From positions 1 to 35,110 of the forward strand of contig CAMJZF010000015.1 of NCBI GenBank assembly GCA_946410125.1: 35,110 nt of DNA, written 5' to 3'. This document shows, piece after piece, positions 1 to 7,800 of this stretch. Both the position numbers and the translations under genes were made by a program. The stretch comes from an uncultured Prevotellaceae bacterium. GTDB taxonomy: Bacteria > Bacteroidota > Bacteroidia > Bacteroidales > Muribaculaceae. How positions within the stretch are numbered: the first letter of the stretch is position 1; each line of letters starts with the position of its first letter. The notes under the pieces were generated by a model. That model saw only the letters and a list, made by a program, of their open reading frames with translations, ran no database searches and was not told the origin of the DNA.

Positions 1-1733
1 AGCAGGTGTGGTTTGGCAACGGCATTCACCATCACTATGCTCAGGACAAGTTTGTACCCGAGTTCTCGCAGGAGTTCTTTGATGCTCAGTATAAAGCTCT
101 GCCACTTGAGAAGCTCCCCATCCAGTCGTGCGACAAGTGCTGCAAGGAGAAGAAATGCGACAAGGCCGACAAGCTGCTCGCCACTCTCGACAAGGTGATA
201 TTCGACCCCACTTTCATGGCCAAGCGCGTGAACCAGGCCGATGGCGAGGACCTTATTCTCACCAGCGCCAACAACCTCTATGAGGGTGTTACTCAGCAAG
301 AAGTAGAGGACTACTACAATGCAATCAAAGACCCCAACGATGAGACCCCAATCAGCTACGGCCTCAACTGCAAGGTGGTAAAAGAAAACGGCAAAGTTGT
401 TGAGAAACAATACAAGATTGGCGGCCTCTACAGCAAGGCTATCGTCAACATCGTTTACTGGCTGCAGAAGGCTGCGAGCGTTGCCGAGAATAGTGCTCAG
501 AAGGCCTATATCGCCAAGCTTATTGAGTTCTACACCACTGGCGACCTCAAGGCATTTGACGACTACAGCATTATGTGGGCCGAGGAAACTAAGGGCGATG
601 TGGACTTTATCAACGGCTTCATCGAGAGCTATGGCGACCCACTGGGCATGACTGCCAACTGGGAGAGCATCGTTAACTTCCGCAACAATGACGCTTCGTT
701 CCGCACTTCACTCATCAGCGAGAACGCACAGTGGTTTGAGGACAACTCACCTGTTGACAAGCGCTTCAAGAAGCAAAACGTGAAGGGCGTGAGCGCCAAG
801 GTCATCACCGCCGCCATTCTTGCCGGCGACAGCTATCCCTCTACCCCTATCGGCATTAACCTGCCCAACAGCAACTGGATTCGCGCTGCCCATGGTTCAA
901 AGTCGGTAACTCTTGAAAACATTACCGATGCCTACGATGAGGTAGCAAGCGGTACCGGCTTCAACGAGGAATTTGCCTATAGTGACACCGAGGTTCAGCT
1001 CATGAAGAAGTATCTCACCATAGCCGACAAGCTACACACCGACCTGCACGAGTGCCTGGGACATGCCAGCGGACAACTGCTGCCGGGCGTTGACCCCGAT
1101 GCCCTCAAGGCCTATGGCGCAACACTCGAAGAAGGGCGTGCCGACCTCTTCGCTCTCTACTATCTTGCCGATCCAAAGCTCATTGAACTTGGCATCTTTA
1201 AGGACGCCGACACTTACAAGGCCGAGTACTACAAGTACATCATGAACGGTCTTCTCACTCAGCTCACACGCATCGAGCCAGGCAAGGACATCGAGGAGTC
1301 GCACATGCGCAACCGCAAGTTCATTAGCGAGTGGTGCTATCAAATGGGCAAGAAAGACAAAGTCATTGAGATTGTGAAAGACAAGAAAAGAGGTGGAAAG
1401 ACCTATGTCAAGGTTAACAACTACGAGAAGTTGCGCGCGCTCTTTGGCAAACTGCTTGCCGAGGTGCAACGCATCAAGAGTGAGGGTGACTTTGAGGCTG
1501 GACGCAAGCTCGTTGAGACCTACGGAGTGAAGGTTGATCCAAAAATCCATGCCGAGATTCTCAAGCGCTATGAGTCTCTCAACATCGCTCCTTACAAGGG
1601 CTTCGTAAACCCCATATACAAACCGGTTTACGATGCTAACGGCGAAATCAAGGACATCACCATCAGCTACAACGAGAACTACGTTGACCAGCACTTACGT
1701 TATGGTCGCGACTACTCACCTCTCACCAAGTAA
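1..1733 (+). CDS. Dipeptidyl peptidase III (M49 zinc metallopeptidase), 5'-truncated by window edge
   Basis: The frame is open from the first bases, so the true start lies upstream; the GTG at position 6 encodes a Val inside the conserved segment VWFGNGIHHHY and is not a start. The M49 zinc motif HEXXGH appears as HECLGH (1047-1064), and the second motif EEGRAD (1128-1145) supplies the third zinc ligand. Their spacing matches what I recall for Bacteroides DPP III (about 675 residues), implying roughly 100 N-terminal residues are missing here. M49 enzymes remove dipeptides from the N-terminus of short peptides. Whether this one is exported cannot be judged because the N-terminus is absent. The gene ends at TAA and is followed 30 nt later by a strong terminator, so it ends its transcription unit. 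The family call is firm. Confidence 0.95.
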   Translation, partial: QVWFGNGIHHHYAQDKFVPEFSQEFFDAQYKALPLEKLPIQSCDKCCKEKKCDKADKLLATLDKVIFDPTFMAKRVNQADGEDLILTSANNLYEGVTQQEVEDYYNAIKDPNDETPISYGLNCKVVKENGKVVEKQYKIGGLYSKAIVNIVYWLQKAASVAENSAQKAYIAKLIEFYTTGDLKAFDDYSIMWAEETKGDVDFINGFIESYGDPLGMTANWESIVNFRNNDASFRTSLISENAQWFEDNSPVDKRFKKQNVKGVSAKVITAAILAGDSYPSTPIGINLPNSNWIRAAHGSKSVTLENITDAYDEVASGTGFNEEFAYSDTEVQLMKKYLTIADKLHTDLHECLGHASGQLLPGVDPDALKAYGATLEEGRADLFALYYLADPKLIELGIFKDADTYKAEYYKYIMNGLLTQLTRIEPGKDIEESHMRNRKFISEWCYQMGKKDKVIEIVKDKKRGGKTYVKVNNYEKLRALFGKLLAEVQRIKSEGDFEAGRKLVETYGVKVDPKIHAEILKRYESLNIAPYKGFVNPIYKPVYDANGEIKDITISYNENYVDQHLRYGRDYSPLTK

Positions 1734-1760
1734 TAACTAACCGCACAATTAAATAAAAAG

Positions 1761-1796
1761 GTGCTGCGCTCAAGTAGTAGTGCAGCACTCTTTTTT
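1761..1796 (+). terminator. Rho-independent terminator after the DPP III gene
   Basis: A 10-bp stem with one G-U pair (1761-1770 with 1779-1788) and an 8-nt loop is followed by TCTTTTTT. It lies 28 nt after the DPP III stop and ends only about 10 nt before the ATG of the next gene. Confidence 0.9.
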
Positions 1797-1806
1797 AAAA
1801 CACCAC

Positions 1807-2223
1807 ATGACACAAGCTATAAAAAAAGAGTTTTTTGCTTACCGCAATGGAATTGTTGCAAGCCAGTTGCGGGCTGCCGGCGATCCACATGAGATAATCA
1901 TGGGATGCCTATTTGCCGACATTATCGCCATTACTCGACACTATGAGCGTGATGCCAAGCTGGCACAGGACTTGTGGAACGACACTCGCCACCGCGAATG
2001 CCGCCTTGCGGCACCCATGCTCTACCCTATCGAGGAATTCTCAAAGGAAACCGCACTCACATGGTGCCGGAGCATTGAAAGCATAGAGGTTGCCGACGTG
2101 CTGTGTCACCGCCTGCTCAAGTACCTGACCTATGCGCGTGAACTATCACAGCTGCTCGCCCAAAGCGATGACGCCCTGCAGCAATACACTGCCCGTAGGT
2201 TAACGATTAATCTTGATGAGTAA
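1807..2223 (+). CDS. Small AlkD-like / DNA alkylation repair (HEAT-like) protein
   Basis: A 138-residue helical protein. The segment with LAQDLWND, a charged stretch, MLYPIEEF and a following TALTWCRSIE resembles the AlkD-type DNA alkylation repair family found in Bacteroidota (pattern LAexLW, then LAxxLYPxxEF, then W). AlkD-fold proteins use HEAT-like repeats to bind DNA and, in active members, excise alkylated bases; this one is shorter than full AlkD (about 230 residues), so glycosylase activity is uncertain. I chose the ATG at 1807 because the in-frame GTG at 1780 lies inside the preceding terminator stem. No Shine-Dalgarno or promoter is visible in the short gap, so expression may depend on read-through or a promoter within the DPP III gene. 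Family assignment is from recalled patterns, not a search. Confidence 0.65.
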   Translation: MTQAIKKEFFAYRNGIVASQLRAAGDPHEIIMGCLFADIIAITRHYERDAKLAQDLWNDTRHRECRLAAPMLYPIEEFSKETALTWCRSIESIEVADVLCHRLLKYLTYARELSQLLAQSDDALQQYTARRLTINLDE

Positions 2224-2322
2224 TGGGTTGTTAGTTACACTCTTCTATTAACATATTTTGTCGTTTTGCATTATTAAACAAAAAAACTCATAACTAATAA
2301 CTTATAACTGAAAAGTTTTTCG

Positions 2323-2330
2323 TACCTTTG
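2323..2330 (+). promoter_or_regulatory. Bacteroidota -7 element upstream of pnp
   Basis: TACCTTTG matches the TAnnTTTG -7 consensus 54 nt before the pnp ATG. No good -33 TTTG is seen at 19-21 nt upstream. A perfect 14-nt palindrome, G then six T, six A, C, follows at 2335-2348 in the probable 5' leader. Confidence 0.55.
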
Positions 2331-2384
2331 CACCGTTTTTTAAAAAACAGAAAAGCAGTTTTTTACAATATAATATTATTTTAG

Positions 2385-4706
2385 ATGTTAACACCTACTA
2401 AGAAAACCATCGTGTTGGGTGATGGACGTGAAATCACCCTTGAAACTGGAAAGCTTGCCAAGCAAGCCGATGGAGCAGTTGAATTGCGCTTCAACAACAC
2501 CATGTTGTTAGCGACCGTTGTTTCGGCTAAGGATGCCGAAGAGGGTGCCGACTTTATGCCCCTCACAGTTGAATACAAGGAGAAATATTCCTCCTTCGGA
2601 CGTTTCCCTGGCGGCTTCACCAAGCGTGAAGGTCGTGCCAGCGACTACGAAATCTTGACAGCACGCCTCGTGGACCGCGTGCTCAGGCCTTTGTTCCCAT
2701 CGAACTATCACGCCAACACTATCGTCCACATCCTTATGTTCTCGAGCGACGGTGCTGATTGCCCCGACGCTCTCGCTGGACTCGCTGCTAGTGCAGCTAT
2801 CGCCGTGAGCGACGTGCCTTTTGAGGAACCCATCAGTGAGGTTCGCGTAGCACGCATCGACGGCAACTTCGTTATCAACCCCACCTTCGAACAACTCGAA
2901 AACGCTGACATGGAATTGATGGTAGGTGCTACTTACGACAATATTATGATGGTTGAGGGTGAGATGGACGAAGTGCAGGAAGAAGACCTCATTGCAGCTT
3001 TGAAGTTTGCACATGACGCTATCAAGCCTATGTGCCTGGCACAGAAGGAACTTGCCGAGCAACTTGGTGTCACCAAGCGTGAATATTGCCACGAAGTTGA
3101 CGACGAGGAGATTAAGGAGCGCGTTCGCAAAGAGTGCTATCAGCCATGCTACGATATTGCCAAGGCCGGCAACGCCGACAAGCACTGGCGCAACGATAGC
3201 TTTGACAAGGTTCTTGAAGACTTCATCGAGACCATCCCCGAGGAGGAGCGCGAGGAGAAGACTCCAATGATTAACCGCTACTTCCACGACGTGCAGCGCG
3301 ATGCAGTGCGCCGGGTGATTCTTGACGAGGGCATTCGCATGGATGGCCGCAAGACCGATGAGATTCGCCCCATCTGGTGCGAGACCGACTACGTGCCAGG
3401 ACCTCACGGAAGTGCTGTCTTCACTCGTGGCGAGACTCAGTCGCTGGCTACAGTAACCCTGGGAACCAAGCTCGACGAGAAACTTATTGACGACGTGCTC
3501 ACACGCCGCAACGAGCGTTTCTTGCTACACTACAACTTCCCTGCTTTCTCTACCGGCGAGGCACGCGCACCACGTGGTGTGAGCCGCCGCGAGATTGGTC
3601 ACGGCAACCTTGCCCACCGCGCCCTCAAGCGCATGTTCCCCGACGACTTCCCCTACACCTGCCGCATCGTGAGCGACATTTTGGAAAGTAACGGTTCGTC
3701 GTCAATGGCAACAGTGTGTGGTGGCACCCTGGCATTGCTCGATGCAGGTGTCAAGATGAAACGACCAGTAGCAGGTATTGCCATGGGCCTTATCACCGAT
3801 GAGGGCAACGTTAAGCATGCCGTATTGAGCGACATCCTTGGCGACGAGGATCACCTTGGCGACATGGACTTCAAGGTAACAGGTACCGTCAACGGTATTA
3901 CTGCTACACAGATGGATATAAAGTGCGACGGACTTCCCTACGAGATTCTGGAGCAAGCACTGCGACAGGCACGCGACGGACGTTTGCACATCCTCAACAT
4001 CATCAACGAGACCATTCCTGAGCCTCGCGAGGATTACAAGCCTCACGTTCCACGCATCGTGGCAATGACTGTCGACAAGGAGTTCATTGGTGCCATCATT
4101 GGCAAGGGTGGCGAGGTTATCCAAGGCATCCAGGAAGACACCGGTGCTGTTATCACTATCGACGAGATTGACGGCAAGGGCGAGATTGAAATTTCGGCTG
4201 CCAACAAAGACAGCATTGAGGCTGCTGTTGAGCGCATCAAGGCCATCATCGCCGTGCCCGAAGAGGGAACCGTTTACACCGGCCCCATCAAGAGCATTCT
4301 TGAATTTGGTGCTTTTGTTGAGTTCATGCCAGGCAAGGAAGGCCTCCTTCACATCAGCGAGATAAGCTGGGAGCGCCTCGCCGACATGGAAGCCAGTGGC
4401 CTGCACGAGGGCGACGAGGTAACTGTCAAGCTCATTGAGATTGACAAGAAGACCGGCAAGTTCCGCCTCTCGATGCGAGCTCTGCAAGAGAAGCCCGAAG
4501 GCTTTGAAGAGCGTCGCAACAATCGTCCACGCGGCAACAGCAATGGTTCACGTGGTGGCAATGGCAACAACAGCCCACGCCGTGACAACAACCGCGAAAA
4601 CCGCGGTCCACGCCGTGACAACAACCGTGGTCCACGCCGCGACAACCGCAACACCGACCGTCGCCGCGACGACCGCAACGACCAGAGCTACGACGACCGC
4701 AACTAA
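2385..4706 (+). CDS. pnp: Polynucleotide phosphorylase
   Basis: A full-length PNPase of 773 residues. It has two RNase PH-like domains, with conserved blocks such as GRFPGGF and ARAPRG, a linking helical domain, a KH domain with the GXXG loop in [10 protein letters not shown] (about residues 567-577), and an S1 domain (about 629-700). The enzyme degrades RNA 3'-5' by phosphorolysis and can add 3' tails; it normally works as a trimer, often with RNase E/G-type partners. The last 68 residues (from about 706) are an Arg/Asn/Asp/Gly-rich, probably disordered tail built from repeated RRDNNR-type units, longer than in E. coli PNPase. The gene stands alone: its own -7 element is upstream and a bidirectional terminator lies downstream. 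The ATG at 2385 gives the standard N-terminus. Confidence 0.98.
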   Translation: MLTPTKKTIVLGDGREITLETGKLAKQADGAVELRFNNTMLLATVVSAKDAEEGADFMPLTVEYKEKYSSFGRFPGGFTKREGRASDYEILTARLVDRVLRPLFPSNYHANTIVHILMFSSDGADCPDALAGLAASAAIAVSDVPFEEPISEVRVARIDGNFVINPTFEQLENADMELMVGATYDNIMMVEGEMDEVQEEDLIAALKFAHDAIKPMCLAQKELAEQLGVTKREYCHEVDDEEIKERVRKECYQPCYDIAKAGNADKHWRNDSFDKVLEDFIETIPEEEREEKTPMINRYFHDVQRDAVRRVILDEGIRMDGRKTDEIRPIWCETDYVPGPHGSAVFTRGETQSLATVTLGTKLDEKLIDDVLTRRNERFLLHYNFPAFSTGEARAPRGVSRREIGHGNLAHRALKRMFPDDFPYTCRIVSDILESNGSSSMATVCGGTLALLDAGVKMKRPVAGIAMGLITDEGNVKHAVLSDILGDEDHLGDMDFKVTGTVNGITATQMDIKCDGLPYEILEQALRQARDGRLHILNIINETIPEPREDYKPHVPRIVAMTVDKEFIGAIIGKGGEVIQGIQEDTGAVITIDEIDGKGEIEISAANKDSIEAAVERIKAIIAVPEEGTVYTGPIKSILEFGAFVEFMPGKEGLLHISEISWERLADMEASGLHEGDEVTVKLIEIDKKTGKFRLSMRALQEKPEGFEERRNNRPRGNSNGSRGGNGNNSPRRDNNRENRGPRRDNNRGPRRDNRNTDRRRDDRNDQSYDDRN
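4575..4648 (+). repeat. In-gene tandem repeat coding the PNPase RRDNNR tail
   Basis: A 20-nt unit (4575-4594) recurs exactly at 4608-4627, and its first part recurs with one change at 4632-4648. It encodes RRDNNR followed by ENRGP or GP. The unit length is 11 then 8 codons, so the frame is kept, as expected for a coding repeat that can expand or shrink. Confidence 0.85.
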
Positions 4707-4800
4707 AAGCCTGCCGCACGAATATCGACGGTAAGCAATCGAGAATCGTGACTGTCAGCAAGAAGTGCTTCTGGCCTATCCAGAACTTCTTAAACCCAAA

Positions 4801-4840
4801 AACGAGAGAGTGTCATATATGACACTCTCTCGTTTTTTTT
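4801..4840. terminator. Bidirectional terminator between convergent pnp and the macroglobulin gene
   Basis: A perfect 34-nt palindrome (4801-4834) runs into eight T on the plus strand (4833-4840) and is preceded by a run of A (five T when read on the minus strand). It lies between two convergent genes and should stop transcription from both sides, more strongly for pnp. Confidence 0.95.
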
Positions 4841-4860
4841 CTCAACCGAAATCCTCGCGA

Positions 4861-7800
4861 TTATGGCTCTACAGTTGCCACACTGCCTGCTGAGTGAGCT
4901 GTAACCTGCGGTGCATACTGGCATTGAACTGTAGCAATGCCCACGCTGTACTTGCCAGGAGCAGTGACAAAGACATCGTAGCTTATCACGTGTGTGCCCT
5001 TTTCAAGACTTGTGAAGAAGATGTTAGTCTCACTGTCTTTTATCTCAAGATAGTAACATGTGCGGTCGGCATAGCGATAGCCCGAGAGCTTGTCGATAGG
5101 CTCGAAGCATGAACCACGCTCGTCTTTTACGGTCACAAAGTCAAGATCCTTGGCATTCTTGATGACGGTGCGAACCTGCACCTTGTCCCCAACCTTGAAA
5201 TTGTCGACTTTCTTGAGAGTGCCATCGGTCTGATAAACGTAGAACTCCTTGTGAATCGAGAGGTCATAGATGCTAACCTCCTTGATTTCACTCATTTCAG
5301 ACTTAAACTGGCTGTAAACAGCTCCCCAGGCCGGACTTGCTCCGTTACGCTCAATGTGAAGTGTTGCAAGCGATGAGGCAGGAATCTCCTTGCGACAGTA
5401 ACCCAGATAAGAATCCACCTTGTCAAATTCCACGGGTACACCATCGATAGTGATTGTGGGTGTATCATTACGCTCCAGCCACTTGCTGCCAGTAGCGAGA
5501 AGGCTGTATACAGCATCGGCGGCAAGACTGCTCGAGCCCCAATCGTTGGTCTGCTTCATCAGCAGCATCCACTTGCGCACCTGGTCAATCTCTGCGGTAC
5601 GGGGGTCTACCTCGTTCATTGCTTCAAGGATTGTTGAGGTAACGGCCACCTTGTCGAGATAGCGCCACCCTGCCTGAACATTGTCCCAATACATGCCTGT
5701 CTCGGGCTTTGTGAGGGCAAACTGCCTAATCGATTCAACAATGTCCTTTGCCACCTTCTGATATTTGTTGCGATTGAGGGTAATGGCATAGAACGCCTTG
5801 TTGCCTAACGATGTGCCCTTCCAGTCCTTGGTCATTGCCTTAAGGCAATTCTTAATCATCTTCTTGTTCTCGCCACCGACGGGATACTCAGGATAAAGCG
5901 TGCGCACATATACATAATCACTGAAACCACTGTGGTTGTTCTTATTGTACTTTAGATGTACATAGTAGCGCGCCAGATATTCCTTGTCAAAATAGGCAAG
6001 AGCCGGCTTTATCATGCTGTTGATGGCATCATCGTCCTTCAGGTAGCCCAAGTGACGCAACTCTCCAATAATCTCGAGCACGGTCTCGGTGGTGTAGAGC
6101 GATGACTCGCAACCAGGATAGCGATACCAGGGGAAGCCGCCATCGCTCATCTGCAATGCCTGCAAAGCCTCAACAATGCGCTTGTGCTCTGCAGCCATGA
6201 GTTTCTCATCGAGAAGCTCGTTTAGGCGCGACATGCGCAACGTCTGCTTATCGGCCTCTCGCACCCAGGGCGAAGCCAGCAATGTACCAATCTTTAAGTC
6301 GCTGTTGCGTGCAAGCATCGACACGAGCGTGGAATCTTGCTCGTTGGCCTTCCAATAGTCAACCGCTTCCTTGATATTAGGTTGCGATTTGGCTATACCC
6401 TGAGCTAATGTTTCGGCAAAAAGGCTATGTGCCAACGAAGTGGCTATGTGATAGTTGTCGCTGAAGATGGTTGGCAATGCCTGAACACAGTACCACACCG
6501 GATTGTCGCAATACTCAAGAGTAACACGGGCATCCTTGGCAAACTGCGGCAACTGGGTTGTGAACGAAGGTGTTGCAGCATCGATGTAGAACGGCTGTGT
6601 TTCAATCACTGGCGAAATGGCAGGAAGCACTGGTATCATCACCTGCTCCCCATCGCCAAAGGTGCCGGTGGCAGCTTTAACACGGAACCCGATAAACGGA
6701 ATTGTGTCAGGAACATTCCAATCTATTCTAACTGTGTTGGTACCGTCACTGGCAATGTTTTCCTTGAACGTCTTGCGTTCAATCACATCACCGGTGCGAG
6801 GATTGAACAGCTCTATCACGGCATCGCAGTCAAGAGCGGCGTCGGTCGAGTTTTGCAAGCTGGCTGCCAGTTGTGCCAGGTCGCCCTGACGCAAGAATCG
6901 TGGCAAGCTCGATTTCACCATAACAGGCTTGTTGGTAAGTACCTGGCGACTTAGCTTGTCGGTTTTAAGCTCATCATTATAGGCTATTGCCTGTACAATC
7001 CATGTTGAATTGAAATTTGGCGCCTCAAACTCCACCGACAGGTTGCCTTGTGCATCAGTAACGAGATTGGGCTTCCACAGAGCCACCTTCACGTCGCTCT
7101 CACGCACCTGAACTTGTTCGAGAGCTGACTCATCAACTTCAGCCTCAACACCCATTCCATAGGCGTCACCTGTATCGGCGGTCATTGCCTCTTCTTCTAC
7201 TGCCATGGCATTATTGACCGATGTTGCACCTCTCACCCTCATCTGCGCTGACTTACGCACTGTCATGGGGCTTGCGAGATCGGCGGTTTCAAGCAATACT
7301 GCCCCTCCACCAAGCATATCATACATTCTATAATTTGGGAAGAGATTCTCGTCATATAGGTTAAACTCTGGCATATCAGCACTATTTAACGAGAAATTGC
7401 TGCGAGACCAGCCTATGCGACTGTAAATATTGCTATTAATATTCTGGTTATTAAATGACAGTACATGCTTGCCAAACAAGAATGGCTTAAAGTTCCAGTC
7501 GTTGGCGCTAATATCGTTGATGGCTTTATCCATCATCTCAAGCAACATAGCGCCTCGTTGGGGCTTGTCATTCTCATCAACCACAGTAAACGACCATTTC
7601 TCTTGCTCTCCCGAGAGCAGCTTGTCGCGGAAAGAGTTTACTTTAATCTTGAGTGCCTTGGCCTTTACATTGCCATACATGGTAACATTCTCCTTGAACA
7701 CATGGTTGTTGCTCATGCTGTAGAACTGTATAGTGAGATATCCACCAGGGGTACTTGGCAAGTCAATGGTGAACTCGTTCATTCCTGGCTTATACTTTAT

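Noticed and set aside
2508-4487. Minus-strand open frames of 299 and 261 codons opposite pnp
   Set aside because: They are shadow frames of a strongly conserved gene, with no promoter or domain.
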